From Loripinus fragilis (lineage: Eukaryota > Mollusca > Bivalvia > Lucinida > Lucinidae), in assembly GCA_964019695.1 (NCBI GenBank), contig OZ026530.1:40670944-40734943 (forward strand): a stretch of 64,000 bases of DNA, given 5' to 3'. Numbering within the stretch: the stretch's first letter is position 1; every line of letters starts with the position of its first letter. The notes under the pieces are model-generated. The model saw only the letters and a list, made by a program, of their open reading frames with translations, searched no databases and was not told where the DNA came from. The position numbers and the translations under genes are program-made. Below, piece by piece: positions 46,289-57,690 of the stretch.

Positions 46289-47326
46289 CAAAACAATTTT
46301 AATATCCTTTAAATGTTTTTCTGAGTATGGTTTCTTTATAGTTTATTGTTTTGCAGGCAATAGTTGCATTTCTATAGGAAATATTGCGCATATTTAAACG
46401 CACCTTTTCCTAATCCAACCTGACAAAGCCCCAGTTTTATTAAATGTTAGGTGCAAATCTGGGTGTTTTTCGTAGGGAGAAGTTTTCTTTTTTTATTTCT
46501 TCTTTTGGCCATGTTTTGTTCTTATAATGCAAATAAGTATTTATTATTTTTATGTTAGTTTCATATATCATGAAATACATGCGATAACAGACGTAAACCT
46601 TATTTGGATTTAAATTGTAGCGCCAACAATCTCATGTTGCTTGCTCAAATGACGATTGTGGTCCCGTCTGGTACTGAACAGATATTCTCTTAGTATTGAA
46701 AAGTCAATTAAATAAAGTTTCATTTTCACCTTCTGTGACAACCTATCAGATGACACACGGTAACAAAGATTGGATTTAGCAAGTTTGTGTTGCCATGAAT
46801 TAAACGTTCCTTGTCATCGCACAGATGTGCCCATGGTCATCGCAAACTCCACACTAAAGTACAAATGGGATTAGTATAAATACCGGAAAATTTAAATACG
46901 TTTTGGATTTTTATGCTTTTTGGGATCTTTACAGATGATGAAATGAAAATAAAATCTATGAGAAAATTTTCAAATTTATTTGACATCATCTTGCCTGAGA
47001 TCTTAAATGCATGACATGGTCCGATATTTGCGAAATGAATATTTAAAAAATCCTAATATGCATTCTTTAGAAAACAATATGTCAAGCATATGATTCACTT
47101 TTAATCTTGATATTTGAATGCTAAATATCATTTTGATGGCAACAAAATATGGTCCCGGGCTAAGATGCCGACTTATATACCTTCCAACATTTCATGAACT
47201 TGCAGTATTAGAATAATCTTAGACACAACAATAATGACGGCAGATCTAAAAAGCTTGGATCAATGATGGACAATATATCCAAATATTAGTTTATTTTTAT
47301 AAAGCAAGTACAGAAGCATACATGTA
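46289..47326. other. Spacer
   Basis: AT-rich with no recognised gene or repeat. Confidence 0.4.
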
Positions 47327-47570
47327 TTATATGACTTTTCGCTTACTGTAAAAGCGGTAACTTTAATATTCATATCTGGGCATGGTTCGGCTATTTCATC
47401 TGCTAAACAAGGGAAATCAGATTCTCTTTATAATTTGGTAAAAAAATTAGTAATAGTGCATGGACATGTGTACTCCCGTGGGATTTTTTTGAAGAAAGCA
47501 AACCACTATGATAACTTTGATTGTTATATCCTAGGCAATGCAAAACCGGTTGTTGGCACTTCTGAAAATG

Positions 47571-48045
47571 TGGCAGAGCCAGATTATGACGTCATCAAAA
47601 TGGCGGCCATCTTGAATTTTGATATAAATCTACTTTGCTTCATAATATCCCTAATAGTGGGTCGATTTCAAATATTTAGGTATCAAAATGTTCAAAATGA
47701 TAAGTACTATCTACTCACATCTAAGAAAAATGGCTGAGCTTAATGATGACGTCACCAAAATGGCTGACATCTTGAATTTGAATGAAAATCTACTTTGTCT
47801 TATACTATTATTAATACTGGGTCATTTTGAAAACTGATAAATCAATTTGTTTAATGTGATCACTGACATCTATTCACCTCTAAAATATGGCAGAGCCTTG
47901 TTATGACGTCATCAAAATGGCAGCCATATTTTATTTCGTTGAAAATCTACCTTGCCGTATAGCATTTTAAACAGGGTCAATATTTAAAGCTGACAAAACA
48001 TAATGTTCAGAGGGTTATCTATTAGTGTCAACGCAATATTAATAT
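47571..48045. repeat. About 158-bp subterminal repeats with CRE and ATGGCGGC boxes
   Basis: Units start TGGCAGAGCC or TGGCTGAGCT at 47571, 47731 and 47888. Each has ATGACGTCA (unit 2: ATGACGTCACC) followed by AAAATGG(C)GGCCAT-like sequence. The right end of element T has the inverse pair (GGCGCCATATTGATGACGTC, 50704-50723). Confidence 0.88.
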
Positions 48046-48076
48046 ACGCTGGTGATATGTAATAGAAAAAGAATTA

Positions 48077-49735
48077 TTACATTTCATCTGTTACAGAGTC
48101 CTCATCAATGCTTCGATCATCTAGCATAAGATTGTTACAAGATTCGTCCTCAGTTTCACAAGTACACAAATCAGTACAAAATAGTTTGTTGCTTTAGTGT
48201 TGTGCACTTTGTTTTTTATGTACAGCAACATTTCACTAGTTTCAATATTACCCCAGGAGCTGGATCCATGGTAGTCATTACAGGAGAGAATCCCCCAGCT
48301 TCTTCTCTCCAACCATACTCTGATGGTGATGGCATATTCTGACAAAATACTGTAAACTCACCCTTTTTCGCTGAGTGGGATAACAGTCTCTTCAGTGGAA
48401 CATTTGAAATATTTGTTGTGTATGTGCTGTGATTTGTAGTGCATGTGCTGTGGGGGGGGGGGGGGGGGTATTTTACAGGCGCCAAACTTTCTCCCTAGAA
48501 ACCGCAAATGCCTCGGTGCTGACTTATGTTGTTTTGGAATGTCATACCTGTCAAACTCAATATGTAATTCATCATATTATCTTTGTATAAATACATTGAA
48601 ATGAGCTGACAGATCTTTGTACGTCTTAATCCAGCTAGGTTTGTCTATTGACTAAACGTCAACCATAGTATCAATTATCTCAACACATTTGTTTGGTTGG
48701 GGTATATCAGGAGGTGCAACATCAGAGGTATCTGCACTATACATCTAATATGTCCATTAATTTACTCTTGACAGAGCAGTGCAGCATTTTGTCGTCTGCA
48801 GCAAACAGTGATCTTGGCACTATAGACAGTTCATAAGTACTTAAGCACTCCTGGATACGTATATCAATGCGAGACTTTGCAACAGTTCTCGCAAATAACC
48901 CTCTGTCTTCTTTTAATTCTAAAACTTTATTGATATTGCTACATGTGCATTTTTAAAGAGGCAGACCAAGTTTGAAGCCAAACCTTTTGCATTGTTGCCC
49001 AAATGTTAGCCTGTTCCGTTTTGATACGTTCTTGAATAAAGGTTTCCATCTTTGCAACCCCAACTTCTTCAATAAAGCATATATCCTGTTTGATTTTCTC
49101 TAGCATTACAGCTTTTGTAACCAGATTTATTACAGCATTGTTGATAGTTAAATGGAGTTATAAATCCTTGTATTGTGCTGACAGGATTCAGAGCATTATT
49201 TGTTTGCTATAGATAATGGTGGCGTTCTCTTGCTGCCTCTGAATCTCTAGTCATTTCCTTGGCTTCTTCTGTCAACCGTACAAGACCGGCTGAGATCATA
49301 AAGAATCGATCGATTTATTGCATTTTGAATCAGTGTTATGCCAATAAGACATCCAGTCACTTCCGTCCATCTGTTGATTTGTTCAAAAGCATGATCTGGT
49401 CATATAACACCATTAGGGGATAGTAATTTTATTTACAACACGATTTCAATTGCTGAACTATGGCCATATTTCTGGCTATGTTCTTTCAAGCTGTGATATC
49501 TATGCTAGATATATGGGAATCATCCTGGCATAATTGAGCTTGTCTAGTGCGAAAAAGTATGTGACAAATCTTTCAATTACCAGTCCGTACAGCTCTAATA
49601 TACCAACACATAACTCCAACCATATGCATATACTGCCTGATCGCTTCACTTGGGGATGTGACTCAAATTCCTTCATCTCCTCAAGTACCTTATGAGATTC
49701 AAGATGAGGACTTTAAACGCCATTAGCAGCACAAA
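48077..49735 (-). pseudogene. Transposon ORF with CRC/TSO1-like cysteine tail
   Basis: A decayed protein read in pieces from 49735 to the TAA at 48077. Readable parts in order: VLEEMKEFESH, then LDKLNYARMIPIYLA; AKEMTRDSEAARERHH; METFIQERIKTEQANIW; LELKEDRGLFARTVAKSRID and CLSTYELSIVPRSLFAADDK; ISNVPLKRLLSHS; then YGWREEAGGFSPV and DPAPGVILKLVKCCCT. The end, CTDLCTCETEDESCNN, completes a Cys-rich tail. From memory this order matches a large uncharacterised protein family repeated in mollusc and cnidarian genomes. The stretch between LLSHS and the YGW region is far too short, so a large internal deletion is inferred. Multiple stops and frameshifts. Confidence 0.7.
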
Positions 49736-51001
49736 TATTGTGGTAAGTCGTTTGTAATGAAGACATGCTCAAAATAAACTGGTCAAAATAAGCTAAGCCC
49801 CATGTCAGTTTTTTTCATAGACATAATGTTAAATTCCTGAAGTTTAGTTGTTTATTTCAAAAAAGACAATCGAAAACTCTTAACTCAAATCAAGTTAGAC
49901 AACACTATCCTATTAGGTGTTATTGCACAAAGTTTCAATTTTTTATATGTGCTTAATTTTCCAAGAATATCCATATTTTTACCAATTTTACTATAGGAAC
50001 GATAGGGAACAAAAAGGTACATTTATTGAAAAAGTGTGTAGCATTGCTATTCCCCGTTGCAAATGTAATATTACATGTATACATGCGAGGTACAGCAATA
50101 ATAATACTAAGTAACAGATAGCTTGACTCTCAGGGACAATGCGCTTGTCTGTAACGACAGGCACTCACGTGCATTGTATCTTAATTGTTAATATATCTGC
50201 AATTGCAAAAATAGACCCTAAGTTCTAACGAGAAATTGATTGTTATTGTGTTTGTCATTCTTTCTCATTATACATTTTACAGTATTATAGTGACAATTTT
50301 CAATTGAAAAATGTGTTATGTGTTTAGTGACTTAGTTGTATCAGTGCTTTGATTATACACCTATTTATTCTAATAATGTTCAGCTCGTAGATGAACGCAC
50401 CTATCATAGTTTTCTCTTGGATTTAAATGACTGCTTACAAAGTTAAATATATCCTTTTATTCGCCCAAATTTTGTTCTCAAGAGTGACACTGTCCAACTC
50501 CTGATTTGCAGTACTCCTAGACAAATGCCTAGGTTATTTCAATTAGAAATACATTAAAATGTTCACACACGTATCATTTGTGTACTCTATACCGTTCTTT
50601 TGTGTCTTTTATGCAATATCAACTTTTGACTGACATAGAACCGACAACGAAATCTCTTATGCTTACAATAATGATGAATTCTCCTCAAACTAAGCTTATG
50701 ACAGGCGCCATATTGATGACGTCATAACTGGTGTCTGCCACGATTCCAAGGCTGCCAACAACCATTTTCGTCCTCACCATTAATCCCAAAAACAAAATAT
50801 AATAGTCGTTTGCTTTCTTCCAAAAAATCCCACGGGACCTAAAAACACGACATAAGTCCGTGCACTATAAGTTGTTTGGGCCGCGCAAACGTGCGTGCAT
50901 TTCATGAAAATCCTAACCGTTTTCACACTGAACTCACATTTATTAACCCTGAAAGCGCATAGTTTTCTGTCGTCCGCTATAATATTTGAAGCCTCGTAAA
51001 C

Positions 51002-51065
51002 AAACAGTGTGGAGCCAGATCAGATTGCTCCTGTAGGAGCAGTCTGATCTGGGTCCACACTGTTT
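51002..51065. repeat. Palindrome in repeat H, 30-bp arms
   Basis: AAACAGTGTGG..CTGCTCC-type arms around a TGTA loop, 28 of 30 positions pairing. The homologue at 62601-62644 has 20-bp perfect arms. Confidence 0.92.
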
Positions 51066-51347
51066 GCGTCTATACTTAAATTAAACAATAAACAGCCACT
51101 TTCGAATGTAGTTATTTTGCTTGCGTTTTAAAGTTAAATAACTACTGTCTTTACTAAGATGTTATGGTACAATGAAGCAGTTACCTTCGAATAAAATCGC
51201 GTTTACCTATTTCTAAAGTTGACCAGTCCTAATTACGCATTCATGAGGTGCCACCTTTACAGTAACCAAAAAGTCATATAATATCATTTGGCACTTCTTT
51301 CCTTATAATCGGAAGGGGAAAGAACATATTTGATTCGTTCATGCGTG

Positions 51348-51555
51348 TATTTTGTTTGTTTGATTTGATTCTTTACGCCCCATCAATAATCTTTCAGTTA
51401 AACAGGGACGGGTCTTCCTGTGTAGAACCAGTACAAAGCTAGGATAAATGTGTCTTGCTCAAGGACTACAACGCAGTCACGGACGCCGGTGAGGCTCGAA
51501 CCCGCGGCCCCTCGATCACGTGTCAAGCACTCTACCACTGAGCCACTGCGCTCCC
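51348..51555 (-). mobile_element. SINE family 1 with 10-bp target duplication
   Basis: On the minus strand: head GGGAGCGCAGTGGCTCAGTG, box B region GGTTCGAGCC, tail ending AAATCAAACAAACAAAATA. It is flanked by TTCATGCGTG at 51338-51347 and 51556-51565. Confidence 0.92.
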
Positions 51556-51594
51556 TTCATGCGTGTTCTAATCAATATTTTATTATAACAATGA

Positions 51595-51815
51595 TCTGTA
51601 TAAGAGTACAGAAGAATGCAAAGATCAGGAATCCATACAATCAAGTGCCACACCTGACCCTGGACACTGTATGGGAAAGTGGCAAAAATACAATAAAACG
51701 TCACATACAGGAGAGTCAAGAGGTCAGCCATTTCCCTGCAAGTGATCACAAGGCAAGACAACATGGCAAAGACAAAAACAAATAAAAAGATCCACGAAAG
51801 AAGTACCGCTTTGTA
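51595..51815 (-). mobile_element. Retroelement 3' end, subfamily I, solo
   Basis: GCAAAGATCAGGAATC, CAAGTGCCACACCTGACCC, GAGTCAAGAGGTCAGCC and AAGAAGTACCGC match 44940-45160. Confidence 0.75.
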
Positions 51816-52011
51816 TCATATCAGATACTTTACACATTCTTCCATTACTTTTCACCCTTCCACAGAATTTGTCTTCTCTTTAAGCATGTCTCTGTGATAT
51901 AATACACATATCGCCGGTGAAACATTATGTTGACATATGCTGAAAGCACACACTGCCTGGCAAACCTAGCATTTACAATTTAAAGTTCTTTTTTATTTAC
52001 TTTATTTGTTT

Positions 52012-52322
52012 GTTGTCTTGCTTTACGTCCCAAGTCAACAGCTATGGTCATGGCGGGACGGTCAGTTCACATAACCACACCTTTTTCTTGGCAGTTTTGA
52101 ACAAGCGGTTAACCAGTAATTCGTGTACATATTGTCGCTTGTAGCTGACAACCCTTCTAATATGAATCAGCGGTAGGGAGGAGAATGACCATAGAAATTA
52201 TTTCATGATCATTCTCTACGAAAGTATGGTACCAGGCCAGGATCGAACTCGCGACCCCTGGATCTGCAGTCAGGTACACATCTATAGCCAAACACGTTAC
52301 CGACTGCGCTATGCGGCCCGTT
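52012..52322 (-). mobile_element. SINE family 2, fullest copy
   Basis: On the minus strand it has a tRNA-like head, GGCCGCATAGCGCAGTCGG (box A region) and GTCGCGAGTTCGATCC (box B), then a body with TTTCTATGGTCATTCTCCTC and an end rich in CAAACAAATAAA. The family is also at 21733-21995 and 10600-10770. Confidence 0.8.
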
Positions 52323-52444
52323 TTTATTATTATTTACATAAGTAACTGTTATTGTGAGACACAGTATGAATTTGCATGAACATTTTGCTAAGATGAAGAT
52401 TTGGAAAATTTAGTTGAAATGAAGCAATGATCAAAAATAATATT

Positions 52445-52665
52445 TAAAATAAAGTGAGCATGATCAGGAAATACCACAATCACACACCGCAGACCAGCCC
52501 ATGGCACTTGCAGGAAGAGTCGCATAGCTCTAACAGCTACAATACATCAGAAAGTCAATTAAAGCAAAGCAACCAGCCCTATCTTCCCAATAAAGATGAT
52601 TGTAATACTAGAAGGACACAAAGTACTGTATAACAAAGGAAGGACCAAACTAATGCTATTAAATC
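52445..52665 (-). mobile_element. Retroelement 3' end, subfamily II, solo
   Basis: GATCAGGAAATACCACAATC, AAGCAAAGCAACCAGCCC and ATTGTAATACTAGAA are the inverse of 19255-19470. Confidence 0.75.
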
Positions 52666-53553
52666 ACAAACTTTTTTTACCTCGAATGGAGGTTTCCTAA
52701 CTATTACAATGTATCATCACAGTAAAACTTTCATATTTCGCAAGGGATTTGGCAAATGTTGTGATAGGGGAGAATGTAAGCGTTCTCTATAAAATATATA
52801 TTCAGTTTTTTTCTTTTTTATGTTTGTTGTTGTTGCTTCTCGTTGCCTTTGTTGTTGTTGCTTTTTTGGATAAGGGGGGAGGAGGTTGGACTTCATTTTG
52901 CAAATTATATATTTCTGTAGTTTTACTTCTAATCTTTCAAAGCAAAGCTATTTTGACAAGAATCGAGAAGCAAGTAGGAAATTATTCAGAATAATATTAA
53001 AATCGGCTGTTACGTGCGCTATCTTGAACAAATATCAAATGACAGCTGTGGTGAATAATTGGAGAGAAAAGACGCAGTTTATAGAAGACTGATGTCAACG
53101 TGAGCCAAACAGTTTTGAATCTATAAGTGTTGCTTCACTGCCCCCCACCCCCACCCATAAATTTTTAGTGTTATCAAACAAACATTTTCGGAGGAGAAAT
53201 TGCTTTGAGAATGCCAAGATTGATACAGAAACCTTAGATAATAAAGAATTCTAACACACCTCGCCTATAGAGCCAATGTTAAAAAAGTCTGATATACCAA
53301 GCAATAATTAACAGATTTGAAAGCACAGCGAAAGTGTGTGATAGCTGGCGTCAATTGTTACTGGAAAATGACTTCATTCATGGCGTTAGTCGGTGTAACG
53401 TCGTTTTAACGCTTGAAAGACGTTACAAATACATGTAAGCGAATGCGACGTAGTCTACATATTGGCGTGAGTTCTTCAGTGCAGTGGAGGTAAGTTGAAA
53501 GAGGCTGAAGATTTCAAATGTGTCTTCGTCGTTTGTTGTGCGTTAGAATCGAA
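52666..53553. other. Spacer
   Basis: No supported gene. A donor-like GGAGGTAAGTTG near 53486 could mark an unrecognised non-coding exon, but nothing supports it further. Confidence 0.35.
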
Positions 53554-53710
53554 ATAGATCAGCTCCCGTGCGTGATGAATTGTTGAGTAATAATTCACTG
53601 TTGTCGGTCAGTTGTACGAAGATAAATCACTCTCGTGATTTGATCTTCTTTAGAACTGACCTCCAAACAGTGAATTATTACTCGTAAATTCACTGCTAGA
53701 GCTGATCTAT
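53554..53710. repeat. 157-bp foldback repeat
   Basis: ATAGATCAGCTC and GAGCTGATCTAT at the ends, then pairs GAGTAATAATTCACTGTT / AACAGTGAATTATTACTC, GGTCAGTT / AACTGACC and AAATCAC / GTGATTT, nearly to the centre. Confidence 0.88.
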
Positions 53711-54536
53711 ATCTTAAATACAGAATCCAAAGGAATTCAGATTTGAATAATTACAACTGTCAAAACAATTATTGATTTCCGTTAATCTGATTGATCAAGA
53801 ACGGTAATCTGTATTTCATTTTTAATGAACTTCGGTTCGTATTCATGATGGGCTGGAACATTCACGGCAGAACTTCTTTTGCGATACTGTGCAATGCTTC
53901 TATTAAGAGAAATAGACAGTCGGCAACTACTTACACTTTACTCTACACTAATACAGATATTTTAGACGGATTGAGTTAACCTCATCGGGGACGTTTCTAG
54001 GTATTCCTAATAAGTTTCATCATATTCGGGGTACGTAAGAGTATTGGCACAATTGAACAAGAAATATCTTTAAAAAAAGATATTCGGCGGCTCTCAAATA
54101 CTGACAATAAACGCAACAAAATTTGCTGGTTTTAGACGAAATTCCCTTCTTTCTCTTTGCATGTTGGACTCTAAAACCAGCGAAGTTGTGGTCCTGTTTC
54201 TATCTCTCTTTTGCTTGGTTTTGTGCACATCTAACTCTTTTCGCTGAGCGATATGCATCTGAATCTTTATTTTTAATTTTAGGCATTCACCAGCAAGGGT
54301 TTGGAAACAATGTTTTAAGTCATAAGTTTTTAGGAAAATTGGGGGGATGTTGACAATAAATTATTGTAAAATTAAACGTTCACTGAATCAAACCGAACAC
54401 CAGAAAAGAACATAGCCAAAAGCCATCAAAGTCTGGGCTAGATTCAGCGTTCAAAAATATTTGGCCTGATCCGGATCGACGGATTTTGCAGAGGTTATTA
54501 CATGTACTAGGCGAACTAACCCGACAAAGCGTTAAA
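53711..54536. other. Spacer
   Basis: Nothing recognised; short open frames only. Confidence 0.35.
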
Positions 54537-54538
54537 TA

Positions 54539-54749
54539 CAGTAAAACCTGTCTTAAGCGACCACTCTAAAATAGACATAACAAAGGTTTTAAAGACAAAT
54601 GGTAGCTTAATGAAGGTCGAACGTATTGCAGAATGCTTTCTTGGAGCATTCTGGAATACATGTACTTTTGACCTGCATGAAGGGATAAACGGTCTTGAAA
54701 ACCAATTTTTTGGTCTTTTTTTAGTGGCCATTTAAGACAGGTTTTACTG
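54539..54749. mobile_element. 211-bp MITE, Tc1/mariner-type ends
   Basis: Both ends begin CAGTAAAACCTGTCTTAA when read inward, with TA on each side. The interior is non-coding. Confidence 0.88.
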
Positions 54750-54751
54750 TA

Positions 54752-55256
54752 AAGAGTCTTCTACTAACCCAGTTTTATACTCACATACTTTTTATCATAA
54801 ATCCATAAAGCTATACCGATCACTTACTTTTGTTAACTTTTTGCCTGCCATGTTGAAAAATCAGTTGGTTTAAGTCATAAAATGAGTCTGGCCTTTTTTA
54901 TACAGCCAACTTGATGGGGTAAATCATTTTTATTGCATGGCGTTATATCACTTACAGGCGTGATAAAATCATGTGATGAATATGCTTTTTTATTCTAAAG
55001 TTTTACACATGTTTCCTTTTTTATGCATTTCTTGCAACATTCGGGAAAGTCAGGCACAATTCGAGAATCGAATCAAGCTCGGGTGTACGTAAGGCGCATT
55101 ACGCGTATTACTATGTACGAAAAAGCTCCACTTTGTTAGCTGGAAAAGGCCTAAGGAAAAGGAGTTTTTAGCATGTGAGTTCAGCTCTGGTAAAATAAAT
55201 TTCTCTGATAACCATGAAAGTTAAATCAGCAGTCTGAGAATAAATTTATAAGATTA
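54752..55256. other. Spacer
   Basis: Nothing recognised. Confidence 0.35.
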
Positions 55257-55836
55257 TGTATTTTTCAGTAAAACATTGTTATAGCAATACTTTATTAAAA
55301 AACATAAACTTTATTTATAACCTTACGTTTTGCTGCAATGACACGTGTTATTGTGTTAACATGGTTTCTGTGACGTCAGCGTCACATTTTATAACGTCAG
55401 TGTCACGTTATCACACGCGTTGTGAAAGTAGATCCTCAATGTACATCCATGGTCTGATTCCTCGGAATTTTAGCCGAATTGGCTGAGGCAGGTCTGATTG
55501 ATGACGCAAATATGACTACAACTAGAATTTTCACATGCATTTAAGGCAGTTTACTCTTTTAATATGTTGTCAGCTGACTCAAAATGGCATTGGTAAAGTG
55601 CACGTGGAGTTTTCAATCGGAACTGCCTCGGCCAATTCCATGGAAATCCAAGGAATTCCGTGGAATTATACCCCGGATGTACATCGAGGATCTACTTTAA
55701 AGTAACGTAAGGTGTACGGTACACAATGTGACGCTGCCGTCACAGAAACCATGCCAACACAATGACAAGTGTGATTGCAGCCAAAAAAGGTTATAAATGA
55801 AGTTTATGCTATAGCGATATTTTATTGAAAAATCAC
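55257..55836. repeat. 580-bp imperfect palindrome
   Basis: Left blocks ATAAACTTTATTTATAACCT, CATGGTTTCTGTGACGTCAG, GCGTCACA, AAAGTAGATCCTC and ATGTACATCC recur in inverse order on the right (GATGTACATCGAGGATCTAC, TGTGACGCTGCCGTCACAGA, AGGTTATAAATGAAGTTTAT). GCTGAGGCAG / CTGCCTCGGC pairs nearer the centre. Confidence 0.9.
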
Positions 55837-56461
55837 ACTCTACATTTATTCTGTTGATAAAACGTTTAAAGTAATCAAAATAATGGATTTTAATAGGACT
55901 GGACCCAAATGCTACAGTACTATTTTTCCTTACGCTAGTTCCAAAACACAGTTTTTAAGATTAAAAAAATGACTGTGTCTTCTGCCATGTTAACTCAAAA
56001 AACACAAAATTTCTGGATACTTGTTAAACAACCCTTGTATTACTCGTGGATCCGCCAACACAGCCTCGTTGTAGTTTCGATGTATTAACCAGAAATTGTT
56101 CATTCGATCAGTTGTGCACAAGCAAGAGGACAAGCAATAGGAAATTCTAGAAGCTCAACACTTCACTTCATTGATAAGGTATGTGTTTCTTTATTTCCTT
56201 GTATTTCTCTTCCAGCTTACAGTCTACAGTCTTTTCATTTCTTTTTTAGGTTTGTCGGTTTGTCTGTTGTTTAATATTTGCCTTTGAGTGAAAGTGTGAA
56301 CTTCATTTTACATACCATCAATACTTTTGTACATTTTAAGAGAAACACAGGAAAACAATGTTGAAACGATCAAATGTTCGTGAAATATATAAAGAGATCA
56401 TTTTCATTTCTTTTCTGTTGCTATCTGTGATAATTCGTTGCCGTTCCCTCGAGGATGGCAC
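55837..56461. other. Spacer
   Basis: No supported gene. CTTCATTGATAAGGTATGTG near 56168 resembles a splice donor after a short leader, unsupported otherwise. Confidence 0.3.
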
Positions 56462-56652
56462 TAAATTTACAAACTGTATAGTAGCGCCGGCTTTAGAAGT
56501 GCCATAGCATGAGATACTGGATAAGCTTTTCTTTGAAAATTACCTTTGTGTATTGTCTCATGCTGTCACAACATTAAATGACACACCCACCTCATCACCA
56601 TCTCCGCTCGCGGAGATGGAGATGAGATGGTCGTGTCATTTTACTATTGTGA
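56462..56652. repeat. Hairpin-bearing dispersed repeat, copy 1
   Basis: Matches 57502-57690: TTTACAAACTGTATAGTAGC, GCATGAGATAC, TTGTCTCATGCTGTCACA. A hairpin of 29-bp arms (56579-56638) has CATCTCCGC / GCGGAGATG at its centre. Confidence 0.85.
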
Positions 56653-57501
56653 CAGTCTATTTTCCATCAGGAAGTCTTTGGTCCAGGTTTGTGGCAAAAT
56701 GGTCAAAATATATACTTATTTAACCAATTATTAACGTAAATTTAACTCCTGGCAAAACCATAGCAAATTTATTCAACTAATTCTGATGTGAGAGAGTGAT
56801 GTACACTTAACAAAATTTCTTAATATTTGTCACGCTTTAAACTATTTTTTTTTCTGATTAAGCACTTATAAAATTGAAATTATTTTTGCCTATATATACG
56901 CAGTTTAATGGGCAAAAGATTAGCAGTCTTTAAAAAAAGTTGTTTTTCAATCCATTCTTTTCTGGTTAAAAATGCAAAATATGCTTTTTTGAAGAAAAAT
57001 GGTTTTCAAGAAATTTTATATCAAATCTAAGTGCAGTTGGTAACAAACTGGACTAGTCGACTTCAAAAAAACACCAAACACTTTAAATTTTCACTAAAGT
57101 AAATTTTTACTCATTTTTTAAGATATCAAATTTTTCGAGAGTTTTGAAATACATAATAGTAATAATAATAGTAGTTTGTGCAAAAATTGTTGTCCGCATT
57201 TTATTTGATCTGAACACATTAGCCCAAACAGAATAAAATTGATTCGTCCATTTTGTGATGACAAACATTTCGACAATGCTGCGCGCTTCCTGTTTGAATG
57301 TAAAACTCAAAAAGTCAATTTGACGGCACTTTGCATTATTTTCTTCAATTTCCAAACTAGAACAGTGACGTCTGGTAGTAATAAATAATCGCTGAAAATT
57401 TCAATGCTGTATCAAAGATAATAAGGCGTACAGAACAGCGCGAACTTCCTATGTAAATTGCATTATGGTACATAAAGCTATTATTATTATTATTATTGAC
57501 A
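56653..57501. other. Spacer between repeat copies
   Basis: The minus-strand 82-codon frame at 57107-57355 shows no recognisable domain. Confidence 0.35.
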
Positions 57502-57690
57502 AGTTTACAATCTGTATAGTAGCACCGGCTCAGGGGTGTAGCATGAGATACCTGATAAGCCTTTCTGTGAAAATTACCTTAGAGTATTGTCTCATGCTGT
57601 CACATCATTAAATTGACACGACCATCTCATCGTCACCTCCGCAAGCGGAGATGGCGATAAGATGGGTGTCTCATTTAAAAGATCATCACT
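57502..57690. repeat. Hairpin-bearing dispersed repeat, copy 2
   Basis: Same orientation as copy 1, about 1.04 kb away. The hairpin is at 57613-57671. Confidence 0.85.

Larger units (their letters stand above)
47454..50867. mobile_element. Element T: 3.4-kb DNA transposon with CRC-tail ORF
   Basis: Inverted ends TAGTGCATGGAC / TAGTGCACGGAC continue through CCCGTGGGATTTTTT and GAAGAAAGCAAAC. It is flanked by TAA (47451-47453 and 50868-50870); TA is also compatible. The paralogous repeat at 62328-62825 shows the empty site. It contains a minus-strand pseudogene (48077-49735) and about 158-bp subterminal repeats. A 3-bp TAA duplication would fit PIF/Harbinger-like insertion, but no DDE transposase is recognised, so the superfamily is open. 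Confidence 0.8.
47327..51282. mobile_element. Outer TIR repeat H, split by element T
   Basis: The ends are TATGACTTTTCGCTTACTGT on the left and, inverted, TATGACTTTTTGGTTACTGT on the right, flanked by TA. Net length without T is about 0.54 kb. The left part (47327-47453) and right part (50868-51282) are found joined at 62328-62825. Confidence 0.8.
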
